NCBI GenBank assembly: GCA_934621605.1
Contig: CAKTUZ010000009.1
Coordinates: forward strand, 1 to 64,000
Length of the DNA: 64,000 nt
Direction: 5' to 3'
From: an uncultured bacterium
GTDB lineage: Bacteria > Vulcanimicrobiota > Xenobia > Xenobiales > Xenobiaceae
The notes beneath the pieces are model-generated. The model did not search any database, had not been told where the DNA came from, and saw only the letters and a list, made by a program, of their open reading frames with translations. Shown piece by piece: positions 1 through 8,380 of the stretch. The position numbers and the translations under genes are program-made. The stretch's first letter is position 1, and every line of letters begins with the position of its first letter.

Positions 1-70
1 AGAGACGGGATTCGAACCCGCGACCTCCGGCGTGACAGGCCAGCGCCCTAAGCCTCTAGGCCACTCCCCC
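1..70 (-). tRNA. tRNA-Asp (anticodon GTC), 3' end cut by window edge
   Basis: On the minus strand the 5' acceptor strand GGGGGAG starts at position 70. A D-arm (GCCT/GGGC) follows, then an anticodon stem CTGGC/GCCGG with loop CTGTCAC, giving anticodon GTC (Asp). The T-arm is GCGGG-TTCGAAT-CCCGT. The last acceptor bases, discriminator and any CCA lie outside the window. It is downstream of tRNA-Val and probably shares its transcript. Confidence 0.93.
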
Positions 71-108
71 ATACCGCATATTCTTCTTTTGCCTAAGTCC
101 CTTACAAA

Positions 109-185
109 TGGTGGGCGGAACAGGACTCGAACCTGTGACCCCCTGCATGTGACGCAGGTGCTCTGGCCAACTGAGCTATTCGCCC
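109..185 (-). tRNA. tRNA-Val (anticodon CAC), CCA encoded
   Basis: The minus strand shows a full cloverleaf starting GGGCGAA at 185. The anticodon stem is CCTGC/GCAGG with loop GTCACAT, giving anticodon CAC (Val). The T-arm is ACAGG-TTCGAGT-CCTGT. The acceptor has one mismatch (A6-C67). Discriminator A at 112 is followed by an encoded CCA at 111-109. It is the first gene of a two-tRNA transcript. Confidence 0.95.
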
Positions 186-198
186 TCGGGACAAAGGT

Positions 199-227
199 AT
201 TTTAGCGATCAGAACTGTTTCTGTCAA
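199..227 (-). promoter_or_regulatory. Sigma-70-type promoter of the tRNA pair
   Basis: The minus strand reads TTGACA (227-222), a 17-nt spacer, then TAAAAT (204-199). This is a perfect -35 and a 5/6 -10 at ideal spacing. The tRNA-Val 5' end lies 14 nt past the -10 box. It is the clearest promoter in the window. Confidence 0.85.
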
Positions 228-255
228 TAGCCGACCGAGCTTTTTTCGAAAAAAC

Positions 256-963
256 TCAAAAAACAAAATGCGCAGCGGCCGCCAGAGCCGCTGTCTCCAC
301 GCGCAGAATACGTTTACCCAAACTATAAAAGCGACATCCGCAAGCGGCAGCACTTTGCAACTCAGCAGGAGAGAAACCGCCTTCAGGGCCGACAAAGATT
401 GTACAAGCCGAGAGAGCTTCACTTTCAAGCTTAAAAGGTTCAGCTCCGCAATTAAACAGAATGCACCTCTCCAGAGAAGCATACCTCTTCAGAGCTTCGG
501 CAAAATTCAACGGAGCGGTAATCTTAGGCACTATTACACGGCCGCTTTGGCCAGCAGCACCGGCAGCCAGACGCTGCCAGCGCTCACGTTTGGCTTCAGC
601 CGGAGCCACCACTTGGGTAAATTCTGTTTGTATAGGTACAATCTCGGCCACTCCCAGCTCAGTAAGTTTTTCTACCGCCCAGTCAAAACGTTCGCCCTTC
701 ACTATAGAAAGACAAATGCGCAAATGACAAGACAATTCCACATCTGGATAAGAAGCAGTCAAAACTTCCCCTTGTACGGAGCCGTTGCGAGCAATGACAG
801 TAAGCCGACAGCCGAACTCGGCTCCAGAGTTGTCAAAAGCCACAAATTCCTGACCCAAACGCAAGCGCATAACCTTAGTCAGGTGTCTGCCCGCATCACT
901 ATCCAGAGCGAAAGGTGAACCTAAACTCAATTTTTGCGGAGAAAAAACTCTGGTGAGGCGCAC
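256..963 (-). CDS. rsmE: 16S rRNA (uracil-1498-N3)-methyltransferase RsmE
   Basis: This 235-residue protein has the length and motifs of the RsmE/SPOUT family, which methylates U1498 of 16S rRNA using S-adenosylmethionine. The N-terminus (MRLTRVFSPQ...GRHLTKVMRLR) is the RNA-binding part. The C-terminal knot signature is clear: FVGPEGGFSPAE near residue 190, then LGKRILRVETAALAA. It starts one base after the stop of prmA, so it is translated with it as the last gene of the grpE-dnaK-dnaJ-prmA-rsmE operon. The same order is familiar from Bacillota. A likely terminator hairpin overlaps its last codons. Confidence 0.95.
   Translation of the reverse strand: MRLTRVFSPQKLSLGSPFALDSDAGRHLTKVMRLRLGQEFVAFDNSGAEFGCRLTVIARNGSVQGEVLTASYPDVELSCHLRICLSIVKGERFDWAVEKLTELGVAEIVPIQTEFTQVVAPAEAKRERWQRLAAGAAGQSGRVIVPKITAPLNFAEALKRYASLERCILFNCGAEPFKLESEALSACTIFVGPEGGFSPAELQSAAACGCRFYSLGKRILRVETAALAAAAHFVF
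258..293 (-). terminator. Probable intrinsic terminator overlapping the 3' end of rsmE
   Basis: The minus strand has a 7-bp stem CAGCGGC/GCCGCTG with a 7-nt loop at 293-273. Five bases later come TTTT, G and TTTTTT. The hairpin is inside the last codons of rsmE, so it would end the chaperone operon just before the tRNA promoter. Confidence 0.5.
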
Positions 964-964
964 G

Positions 965-1855
965 TTATCTACTCTGCTTTGTTTGAACTAACAGGCAAAC
1001 CCAATCGTCCTTATCGATACGACCGACAACTTCGGCACCTTCCTCAGCAAATGCTTCAATAACTTCGTCAGCGCGTTCTTGAACGATACCGCTTAAAACC
1101 AATCGACCACTGGGCAAAGTGGCCTTAACTAAATCGGCAGCCAAACGACAAAGCAAAGAAGCCACCAAATTAGCGCATACCAAAGGGAAACACCCCTTTT
1201 CTAAGGGTACACCGACATATTCAAAGAGATCGCAATTTTCAGTTAAATGGTTAGCAACAAAGTTTTCGCGAGCAGCTTTCACAGCTACAGGATCACTATC
1301 AGAAGCAACTATAATGCGACTACCTAAAAGTCGAGCGGCTATTGCCAAGATACCAGATCCGGTACCAACATCGAGAATACGCTCGGGTACATTTTGGGAG
1401 TAAACGCGTTCTAACATTTCTAAACACATAGCCGTGCTGGCGTGAGCTCCAGTACCAAAGGCCATACCCGGATCCAAAGTAATTACTTTGTCGCCAACTT
1501 CAGGTTTAAACTCTTCCCAAGAAGGACAGACGACAATATGACGCCCGAAACGCATAGGATGATAGAATTGTTTCCAACAATTGGCCCAATCTTCGTCAAC
1601 AATATTTTTACGGAATTGACAATCGCCGCCCAATTCACGGACACCGTGCAACACTTTACTGAAGCGCTCTTCCCAGGAGCCGGTACAAGGTAAATAAACT
1701 ACCCAGCAGAGTTGCGGTTCTTCGGCTTCTACCACCCAACCACCCAGCTGACATGAAGTAAGAAAAGCATCCAGTTCGCAAGCAATATCAGAACTGCCGG
1801 TAATTTCCAGTTCCTGCCAAGTAAGGCCACGCAGGCTAGCCGAAGATTGCATCAT
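965..1855 (-). CDS. prmA: Ribosomal protein L11 methyltransferase PrmA
   Basis: PrmA methylates ribosomal protein L11. The product (about 296 residues) has the usual N-terminal substrate-recognition domain and a class I SAM methyltransferase domain. I see the PrmA motif DPGMAFGTGAHAST and SAM motif I, ILDVGTGSGILAIAA, then ASDSDPVAV. An open frame continues upstream to 1963 but lies inside dnaJ. I start at the ATGATG pair (1855/1852) because AGGAGG sits 4 and 7 nt upstream of these codons. The second ATG has the better spacing. The start overlaps the dnaJ stop by about 20 nt, indicating translational coupling. Confidence 0.94.
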   Translation of the reverse strand: MMQSSASLRGLTWQELEITGSSDIACELDAFLTSCQLGGWVVEAEEPQLCWVVYLPCTGSWEERFSKVLHGVRELGGDCQFRKNIVDEDWANCWKQFYHPMRFGRHIVVCPSWEEFKPEVGDKVITLDPGMAFGTGAHASTAMCLEMLERVYSQNVPERILDVGTGSGILAIAARLLGSRIIVASDSDPVAVKAARENFVANHLTENCDLFEYVGVPLEKGCFPLVCANLVASLLCRLAADLVKATLPSGRLVLSGIVQERADEVIEAFAEEGAEVVGRIDKDDWVCLLVQTKQSR

Positions 1856-2975
1856 GGATCCTCCTAAAAAATCCTTTACTCGGTTCTTTAGCTTCTTGAG
1901 GGCCGGCTTGGGCAAACTCTTGTAGAAGCTTTTTCTGTTTATCATTAAGTTTGGTAGGCACAATTACCTGAATTACTACATGCAAATCGCCAAAGTGACT
2001 GCCGCCGAATTCCGGCATGCCGCGACCGCGAATTCTGAAAGTAGAACCGCTCTGTGTACCAGGAGGAATAGGCAATTTTTCTGATTTGCCGACAACTTGT
2101 TCAATATCGACATTGTCCCCCAAGGCTGCTTCTGTAAAGGTAATATCCTTTTTGTAAATTAAATCGGCACCCTCACGAATAAAACGAGGATCGTCTTCCA
2201 CTTCAACCATAACTACAACGCTGCCTCTGGGGCCACCGTTGACTCCCGGTTCACCACGCTCAGGCACACGCAAACCGTTTCCTGTATCTATACCAGCCGG
2301 AATATCGATTTCAATATGTTTCTTATTTTCTACCAAACCGGTGCCCTTACACTCCGGACAGGGCTTCTTAACCTTTTTCCCCAAACCGCCACAAGTAGGA
2401 CATTCTACTACTTGGGCTACTGTGCCAAAACCGATATTTATTTGCTTCTGTACTCGACCGGCTCCATGACAGGTAGGACACTCTTCTATACCGTCAGGCT
2501 CGGTAGTAAGTTTACCGCGACAAGTCAAGCAACATTCATGGACCGTAAATTCGATATCACGCTTGCAACCAGTATAAGCTTCCTGCAAACTAATCTTTAC
2601 GCCTAAACGTATGTCACGTCCTCGCCTGGGCTGGCGATCATTTCGACCTCCGCCCATGTTCATGAAGCTTTCAAAAATATCTCCTAAGCCGCCAAAACCA
2701 CCGAAACCTCCAAAGCCGCTAAATCCTCCTCCGCCGCTAGCGGAAGTCGCTCCGGGAGCCTCTCCATAATTGTCATAATAAGCGCGTTTATCAGGATCAG
2801 ATAAAATGCCGTAGGCCTCATTAACCTTGATCATCTCCTCCTGAGCTTTTTCTTTATCTTCAGCTACATCAGGATGATATTTACGCACCAAACGGCGATA
2901 GGCTTGTTTTATTTCTTGGTCGGAAGCATTGCGCGAAACGTTCAATACTTCGTAATAGTCAATACTTGTGGCCAT
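1836..2975 (-). CDS. dnaJ: Chaperone protein DnaJ
   Basis: DnaJ is the J-domain co-chaperone that stimulates DnaK ATPase and delivers substrates. At 379 residues it is a standard type I DnaJ. The J-domain (residues 1-70) has the HPD motif in YHPDVAED. A Gly/Phe-rich linker follows (repeats of GGFGGFGG). The zinc domain has four Cys-x-x-Cys motifs: CLTCRGK, CPTCHGAG, CPTCGGLG and CPECKGTG. The first lacks the last Gly of CxxCxGxG. The C-terminal substrate-binding domain is complete. GAGGAG lies 11 nt before the ATG, directly after a terminator-like hairpin, so dnaJ may be expressed below dnaK. Confidence 0.97.
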   Translation of the reverse strand: MATSIDYYEVLNVSRNASDQEIKQAYRRLVRKYHPDVAEDKEKAQEEMIKVNEAYGILSDPDKRAYYDNYGEAPGATSASGGGGFSGFGGFGGFGGLGDIFESFMNMGGGRNDRQPRRGRDIRLGVKISLQEAYTGCKRDIEFTVHECCLTCRGKLTTEPDGIEECPTCHGAGRVQKQINIGFGTVAQVVECPTCGGLGKKVKKPCPECKGTGLVENKKHIEIDIPAGIDTGNGLRVPERGEPGVNGGPRGSVVVMVEVEDDPRFIREGADLIYKKDITFTEAALGDNVDIEQVVGKSEKLPIPPGTQSGSTFRIRGRGMPEFGGSHFGDLHVVIQVIVPTKLNDKQKKLLQEFAQAGPQEAKEPSKGFFRRIHDAIFG

Positions 2976-2992
2976 AAAATATGGTACTCCTC

Positions 2993-3045
2993 AAAAAAAC
3001 GCCGACCCGAAGGGATATATGAGCAAAATTCCCTCGAAGCCGACG
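2993..3045 (-). terminator. Terminator or attenuator between dnaK and dnaJ
   Basis: On the minus strand two 16-nt arms (3045-3030 and 3015-3000) pair at 15 positions, several as G-T wobbles, around a 14-nt loop. Seven T follow immediately (2999-2993). The dnaJ ribosome binding site begins right after the T run. This looks like a partial intrinsic terminator that could set the DnaK:DnaJ ratio. Confidence 0.65.
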
Positions 3046-3085
3046 TTGTGCACTGCGGCAGCCCGATAAGCTGCCGTTTTTCATT

Positions 3086-4957
3086 TTACTTAGATCCTTC
3101 TTTATCGAACCAACCGAAGAGATCTTCGTCAGCGGGTTCATCATCAACTTCTGCCTGCAGAGCATCTTCAGGTTTCTTAGCCTCGGCTGCTACACGACCG
3201 GTTTCCAAAGCATAGTAAGCATCAGTAGATATACTGAAGAGCTGATCGGACAGAGCCTTCGTATCGGCAGAGATCTTAGGCAAGTCGAAGGCTTGCATAG
3301 ACATACGCAAACGGTCGATAGCATCACGCAAAGCTCTCTGATGCTCAGGGGTAATGCGCTCGCCCAAGTCACGCATGGTATGTTCGGCTGTATCAATTTC
3401 GATATTAGCTTTATTGCGAATAGTCGATTCCTCACGGCGGCGACCATCTTCTTCAGCATAAACGGCAGCTTCTTTAACCATGTGGTCAATCTCTTCGCGA
3501 GAAAGGTTAGTAGGAGATTGAATAGTAATCTTCTGCTTATTCCCGGTAGCTAGGTCTTTGGCCGAAACGTTTACAATACCGTTGGCATCAAGATCGAAAG
3601 TAACTTCAATCTGAGGTACACCACGCGGAGCCGGAGGGATATTGCGCAGCTCGAAGCGTCCCAAAGACTTATTATGGGCAGCCAGTTCGCGCTCACCTTG
3701 CAAACAGTGTACTTCTACTACGGTTTGACCATCAGCGGCAGTAGTAAAGATTCTAGTCTTAGAGCAAGGGATGTGCGAGTTGCGTTCAATCAGTTTGGTA
3801 AAAACACCGCCTACCGTCTCAATACCCAAAGACAGCGAAGTTACATCCAAAAGAACCATGTCTTTTACTTCACCAGCCAAAACGGCGCCCTGAATGGCGG
3901 CTCCCATAGCTACTACCTTGTCGGGGTCGATTTCACGGGAAGGCTCCCTATTAAAGAGTGAACGTACTTTATCCTGTACGGCGGGCATACGGGTAGAACC
4001 ACCAACCAACAAAACCTTATTGATCTGATGAATACCCAAGCCAGAGTCACTTAAAGCCCGTTTGGCAGGTTCCTCACACCTAGCTACCAAGTCGGCGGTA
4101 AGCTCCTGGAATTTTACGCGGGTAAGCTCAACATCGAGGTGTTTGGGGCCGGTAGCGTCAGCAGCAATAAAGGGCAAATTGATGCGAGTGGTAGTATCGG
4201 TAGAGAGCTTAATTTTAGCATTCTCGGAAGCTTCTTTTAAGCGTTGCATAGCCAAACGATCGGTGCGCAAGTCGATATTGTGCTGATTCTTAAATTCCTC
4301 AGCTAACCAATCCATGACGCGCTGGTCCCAGTCATCGCCGCCTAAACGAGAGTCACCGGCTGTAGCCTTTACTTCTACCAAGCCGCCGCCAATTTCTACA
4401 ATGGATACATCGAACGTACCACCACCCAAGTCCCATACCAAGACGGTTTCAGTCTTATCAGAAGAATCATCTTCATTTTTGGTCAAACCGTAAGCCATAC
4501 AGGAGGCTGTAGGTTCGTTAATGATACGCAATACTTCCAAACCGGCAATGGTACCGGCATCTTTAGTAGCCTGACGCTCTGAGTCAGAGAAATAAGCCGG
4601 AACAGTAATAACGGCCTGTTCGATAGGGAAGCCCAAATAGGCTTCAGCATCGGACTTGATCTTTTGCAAAATCATAGCCGAAATTTCTTGCGGGCTGTAT
4701 TGTTTGTCGTCGATTATCGTTTTATGGTCGGTACCCATATAACGCTTAATTGAAATAATCGTGCGATCCGGGTTGGAAACAGCCTGGCGCTTAGCGACCG
4801 AACCGACTAAACGCTCGCCAGTCTTGGAGAAGCCAACTACTGATGGAAAAAGATAATCTCCTTCCGCACTGGGGATAACGATGGGTTGACCGCCCTCAAC
4901 AATAGATACAACTGAGTTGGTTGTACCAAGGTCAATACCGACAATCTTGCCTGCCAT
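3086..4957 (-). CDS. dnaK: Molecular chaperone DnaK (Hsp70)
   Basis: DnaK is the ATP-dependent Hsp70 that folds and protects cytosolic proteins with DnaJ and GrpE. The N-terminus MAGKIVGIDLGTTNSVV carries the phosphate-1 loop, and the ATPase motif VLVWDLGGGTFDVSI is near residue 185. The substrate-binding domain and helical lid follow. The tail is short and acidic and ends EDLFGWFDKEGSK rather than in the usual EEV-type end. The product is about 623 residues. An in-frame GTG at 4981 would add eight residues, but the ATG at 4957 gives the canonical N-terminus. A GGAAAG lies just upstream and GGAGG further away. An inverted repeat at 5033-5055 may be its operator. Confidence 0.98.
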   Translation of the reverse strand: MAGKIVGIDLGTTNSVVSIVEGGQPIVIPSAEGDYLFPSVVGFSKTGERLVGSVAKRQAVSNPDRTIISIKRYMGTDHKTIIDDKQYSPQEISAMILQKIKSDAEAYLGFPIEQAVITVPAYFSDSERQATKDAGTIAGLEVLRIINEPTASCMAYGLTKNEDDSSDKTETVLVWDLGGGTFDVSIVEIGGGLVEVKATAGDSRLGGDDWDQRVMDWLAEEFKNQHNIDLRTDRLAMQRLKEASENAKIKLSTDTTTRINLPFIAADATGPKHLDVELTRVKFQELTADLVARCEEPAKRALSDSGLGIHQINKVLLVGGSTRMPAVQDKVRSLFNREPSREIDPDKVVAMGAAIQGAVLAGEVKDMVLLDVTSLSLGIETVGGVFTKLIERNSHIPCSKTRIFTTAADGQTVVEVHCLQGERELAAHNKSLGRFELRNIPPAPRGVPQIEVTFDLDANGIVNVSAKDLATGNKQKITIQSPTNLSREEIDHMVKEAAVYAEEDGRRREESTIRNKANIEIDTAEHTMRDLGERITPEHQRALRDAIDRLRMSMQAFDLPKISADTKALSDQLFSISTDAYYALETGRVAAEAKKPEDALQAEVDDEPADEDLFGWFDKEGSK

Positions 4958-5392
4958 ATTCTTTCCGGAACCTCCGAACACGAGCGTACACTCACTCCAC
5001 GCCTAGACGCAGAGTCTTAATTTTTTACGTATTTCTCTGCTATAAAAACAGAGAACTTCGGAACAACGGCCCAATACCAGGCCCAAGACACGAGCCCCCC
5101 GTAAAAAATGGGTCCAGTATGCACCTGAAAAACTTCGCTGCCGAAAACCGCAGCCTCATGCCTATTCAAAATAAAACCACGACGCCCACAGCTCCTCTGC
5201 CGTTCAACAGAGCCATGTTTTTACCTCTGCCTGACAAAGGGCCGAATAGCCCAAATATCAACCTTTTACCCAAAAATTGACAAATTATTTATATATTCTC
5301 GGCAATTCGATTAGCTGAACTGAGTGAAAGCGTAACTTGCAGCATTCATAGACAAAGGAGCGGATATTTCATACAAACCGAAGCTCCTACCC
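4958..5392. other. Long intergenic region between grpE and dnaK
   Basis: This 435-nt gap is unusually long for an operon of this type. It holds the 7-9-7 inverted repeat at 5033-5055 and an imperfect palindrome GAGCGTACACTC at 4982-4993. Just past the grpE stop is a weak 6-bp stem (AGGAGC/GCTCCT) with a 23-nt loop. Open frames on either strand show no recognisable protein and no good start. I take it as a regulatory spacer, probably with a separate dnaK promoter. Confidence 0.5.
5033..5055. promoter_or_regulatory. Inverted repeat upstream of dnaK, possible heat-shock operator
   Basis: Perfect 7-bp arms TTCTCTG and CAGAGAA are separated by exactly 9 nt, 76-98 nt upstream of the dnaK ATG. The arm-N9-arm geometry is that of the CIRCE element bound by HrcA (TTAGCACTC-N9-GAGTGCTAA), but the arm sequence differs. 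On the minus strand the spacer holds TATAGC, a possible weak -10, so a bound repressor would cover a promoter. Operator function is inference; an mRNA hairpin is also possible. Confidence 0.35.
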
Positions 5393-6787
5393 TTACTCTG
5401 CTTTGTCAGCTTCGGCAAACTGCGGTTCTTCAGTTTTAGGCAGTTGCGGAGCATCAGGATCCGGACTGGCCAAACGCACCATAGAAGCGCGCAGTAATTT
5501 GCCGTCGAGCGTATAACCGCGACGCAATTCGTCATAGATATGATCTTCGGGAACATCGTTAGTTTTTACGTGCCCCATAGCTTCATGGAAATTGGGATCG
5601 AAAGGTTGACCGTCAGTTTCCACCGCCTCCAAACCTTCAGCTTGACAACAATCGAGCAACTGACTGTAGATTTGCCTCAAACCAGCCAATAAACTGGAAG
5701 CATCTTGCACAGCAGTAGCTGATTTTAAAGCGCTATCAAAACTGTCCATCACCGGCAATAAACGATTGAAAAGCGATTCCTTAGCCTTTTGACTCTTTAG
5801 TTTAAGATCTTTTTCCAAACGAGCCTTTATGTTAGTAACATCTTGAGCCATCTTTTCACAGCGTTTTTCGGCCTCTTCAGCTTCCATTCGAGCTTTAAGC
5901 AGCAAATTGTCTTTATATTCCATTTGCCGACGCAAAGCGGCCATAGCGTTACCGTCGGAAGAGCTCTCTTCTTGCTTAGCTCCGACAGTTGAAGTCGATT
6001 CTTCTGGAACAGTAGTGGGAGCGCTTTGTCCAGTTGCGGCGCTAACACATATTCCGGCAGCCTCGGCAGCAGCAGCCAAGCGCTGGGAAGCGTAAGATTT
6101 TTTTGGGGCCACCTTATCTTTAACTAAAGCGCTGGACTGTTCAAAAAGCACTTCTTCCTGCAGCTGCCGCATTTGACGCTCATATTCGGCTTTGTTGCGC
6201 TGCATAATTTCAGTCTGGCGCTGCATATTTTCCAACATAACTTGTGAAGTCATGCGGTAAAGCCCCACCAAGTCTCCCACTTCACAACCATTTTTGCGGA
6301 TGCGATTCAAGCGTGGTTTCAGATAAGACAGAAACTCCAGACTGTCGACAACTTTTTCCAGCTCGGCCATATCTGATTTAATTCTAGCCATTTTGGGATC
6401 GTCGACCTTTTCTTCAGTTGTTTGCCCGACAGCTTCTTTCGTCACCTCAGCGGAGGCATCCGTTTTCGAAACATTTTCTACAACAGACGGAGAAGTAACT
6501 TTTGCTTCATGGTCGGCAATTGCAGCGAACCCCGGTGGTACTTCAATTTCACCTAAAGCATCCAGAGAAGAGGAAGGTGTGCAAAAATCGTCGGATTCAG
6601 CAGCGTAAGAGGCATTGGGAGCTCCTAAAAGCACATCCTCGCTGTCAGCCGAAACGGATACAGAGGGAACGACTTCAGTCGCCTTAGGCGAAAGAACAAC
6701 TTCCTCTTGTACTTCCGGTTCTTCTTCTATTATCCAAGAAGGCAACTTAGTGCGGGACTTTGATTGTTTATCACCAGCAGAATCCAT
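5393..6787 (-). CDS. grpE: GrpE nucleotide exchange factor with a very long N-terminal extension
   Basis: GrpE releases ADP from DnaK. The conserved part is C-terminal, about residues 280-445. It has a long coiled coil, then NRLLPVMDSFDSAL, GQPFDPNFHEAMGH and the beta-wing RRGYTLDGKLLRASMV. Typical GrpE proteins are about 180-220 residues; this one is 464. The first 130 residues are acidic, Ser/Thr/Val-rich and probably disordered, with a VPPGFAAI motif at 83-90. Residues 130-225 form a second helical or coiled-coil region. An Ala/Ser/Thr linker joins it to the GrpE domain. It is the first gene of the chaperone operon; no hrcA is adjacent. Confidence 0.93.
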   Translation of the reverse strand: MDSAGDKQSKSRTKLPSWIIEEEPEVQEEVVLSPKATEVVPSVSVSADSEDVLLGAPNASYAAESDDFCTPSSSLDALGEIEVPPGFAAIADHEAKVTSPSVVENVSKTDASAEVTKEAVGQTTEEKVDDPKMARIKSDMAELEKVVDSLEFLSYLKPRLNRIRKNGCEVGDLVGLYRMTSQVMLENMQRQTEIMQRNKAEYERQMRQLQEEVLFEQSSALVKDKVAPKKSYASQRLAAAAEAAGICVSAATGQSAPTTVPEESTSTVGAKQEESSSDGNAMAALRRQMEYKDNLLLKARMEAEEAEKRCEKMAQDVTNIKARLEKDLKLKSQKAKESLFNRLLPVMDSFDSALKSATAVQDASSLLAGLRQIYSQLLDCCQAEGLEAVETDGQPFDPNFHEAMGHVKTNDVPEDHIYDELRRGYTLDGKLLRASMVRLASPDPDAPQLPKTEEPQFAEADKAE

Positions 6788-6847
6788 AATAAAAACCTAC
6801 CTCCAACTTTTTGCCGACCAATCAGCTTTTGCACAGTTTGACTCCGC

Positions 6848-6885
6848 ACTTAAGTGGACATGCTCTCGCCTACAGAGGCGAGAGC
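6848..6885. repeat. Strong hairpin and palindrome between the oxidoreductase genes and grpE
   Basis: A perfect 10-bp stem GCTCTCGCCT/AGGCGAGAGC with an ACAG loop occupies 6862-6885. A 10-bp palindrome CACTTAAGTG lies at 6848-6857. There is no T run, so a simple intrinsic terminator is not supported. It could be a Rho-assisted end for the upstream operon, a processing site, or an operator for grpE, whose start is 61 nt beyond. Confidence 0.5.
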
Positions 6886-6949
6886 TTCCTGTTGCTGCGA
6901 AAGTAACAGCGCAATCTAAGAGAACGACAGAGAGATTCCGACAACTAAG

Positions 6950-8380
6950 CTAGTTGCCGTACCGTTGATGAAAAGCATTCACACCTTCGGTAAAAGCTTG
7001 ACGGTTAATCTCCTGCACTTTAGCATTTTTCTTCAAACCATGCTTCAAAGCTTCCAAGAAAGTAGCTTCCGGGAATATTTTGGTAGCAGCACAGAAAGCG
7101 CCCAAACAGACCACGTTTTTCAGAATACGCGTTCCTAAATTTTGGGCTATTTCTGCAAAAGGCAAACCGTAGACTTTAACGCCTTCGGGCACTTGCGGAA
7201 CTTCAAAAATAACAGCACTGTCATAGATAATAATACCGCCAGGCTGCACAGAAGGTGCAAATTTGACCAGACTAGGAGCATTAAAAGCTACCAAAATTTG
7301 AGGATTGGGCACTGCGGGAGAAAGAACTTCACCGGCGATGTGCACATCGGCGTAGGAAGTGCCGCCTCTGGATTCGGGGCCATAGCTAGGAATGTGAGTG
7401 GCATCGAAACCTTCTTGTAAAGCAGAGCGAGCCAACAGCAGAGCCGCAGTTTGGGCGCCGTCTCCACCTGCTCCGGCAAACTTAATACCAATATCATCCT
7501 TACTAATATGAACAGGGAAACCTGAAGCGAATTTAGGTACAGCTTCGTGAACGGCGCCTATTTCTCTAAGTAAGCCTTCCGCTTCATAAACCGGACGATT
7601 GATATGGGGACGTTCCCTACCATCTTCAGTAATATCTTTTTTTATGCCCAATGGATAAACAGAGAGCATATTGTCGCGCACCCATTCGCAAGCTTTTACG
7701 GGATCCAATTTAAGTTGTACCGGACATTCGGAGACTACCTCAATAAAAGAGAACCCTATTCCCTCAATCTGTATTTGCAGCGCTTTTTTAATAGCTTTCT
7801 TGGCCTTGACTCGATTTTTATGATCGAAAAGAGCCACACGCTCCACATAGACAGGGCCGTCTAAGCCGGCAATCATTTCCGCAACTCTCATAGGCAAGCC
7901 CATGGATATGGTACGCCCATCGGGGCAAGTGGCCATTTTTTGACCAATAAGTGTAGTAGGCGCCATTTGACCACCAGTCATTCCGTAAGTGCTGTTATTG
8001 ATAAAAATTACACTTATAGGCAATCCCATCTGAGCGACGGAAATAATTTCGGCCAAACCGATGGAAGCCAAGTCACCGTCTCCTTGGTAAGATATAACTA
8101 CCGAATCCGGATGAGCGGTTTTTACACCTGCGGCCACTACCGAAGCGCGACCATGAGCAGCTTGCACATTGCCAACATCCATGTAGTAGTACATAAAAAC
8201 ACCGCAGCCAACGGGAGAAATAGCCACAGTACGATCCTGAACACCAAGTTCAGCAATCGATTCGGACAGATATTTATGAATTAAGCCATGACCGCAACCT
8301 GGGCAATAGTGAGTAGCGTGAGCCTTTACGCCTTCACCGTGGGCATGACGCTCGAAAGTTTCATAAAAGACATGGTTCAT
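6950..8380 (-). CDS. 2-oxoacid:ferredoxin oxidoreductase, fused beta (TPP) and gamma subunits
   Basis: With the upstream gene this forms a complex that oxidatively decarboxylates 2-oxoacids to acyl-CoA and passes electrons to ferredoxin, typical of anaerobic amino-acid or pyruvate metabolism. Residues 1-270 are the thiamine-diphosphate subunit: YCPGCGHGLIHK, then GDGDLASIGLAE and NNSTYGMTGGQ of the cofactor site. Residues 290-470 are a gamma subunit, starting with GIKFAGAGGDGAQTAALLLA and containing SYGPESRGGTSYADVHI. Separate genes for these parts are common; here they are one protein of 476 residues. The ATG overlaps the stop of the alpha gene (ATGA). Overall it looks most like the VorB/KorB group, but the substrate cannot be settled by eye. 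Confidence 0.9.
   Translation of the reverse strand: MNHVFYETFERHAHGEGVKAHATHYCPGCGHGLIHKYLSESIAELGVQDRTVAISPVGCGVFMYYYMDVGNVQAAHGRASVVAAGVKTAHPDSVVISYQGDGDLASIGLAEIISVAQMGLPISVIFINNSTYGMTGGQMAPTTLIGQKMATCPDGRTISMGLPMRVAEMIAGLDGPVYVERVALFDHKNRVKAKKAIKKALQIQIEGIGFSFIEVVSECPVQLKLDPVKACEWVRDNMLSVYPLGIKKDITEDGRERPHINRPVYEAEGLLREIGAVHEAVPKFASGFPVHISKDDIGIKFAGAGGDGAQTAALLLARSALQEGFDATHIPSYGPESRGGTSYADVHIAGEVLSPAVPNPQILVAFNAPSLVKFAPSVQPGGIIIYDSAVIFEVPQVPEGVKVYGLPFAEIAQNLGTRILKNVVCLGAFCAATKIFPEATFLEALKHGLKKNAKVQEINRQAFTEGVNAFHQRYGN

Noticed and set aside
268..918. Open frame of 216 codons on the plus strand opposite rsmE
   Set aside because: It is the antisense of a clear RsmE, has no recognisable domain and low-quality composition; treated as a shadow.
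4921..5280. Plus-strand open frame of 119 codons in the grpE-dnaK gap
   Set aside because: It begins inside dnaK antisense, has no ribosome binding site, and its composition (many Asn, Pro, Arg) does not look like a protein from this genome.
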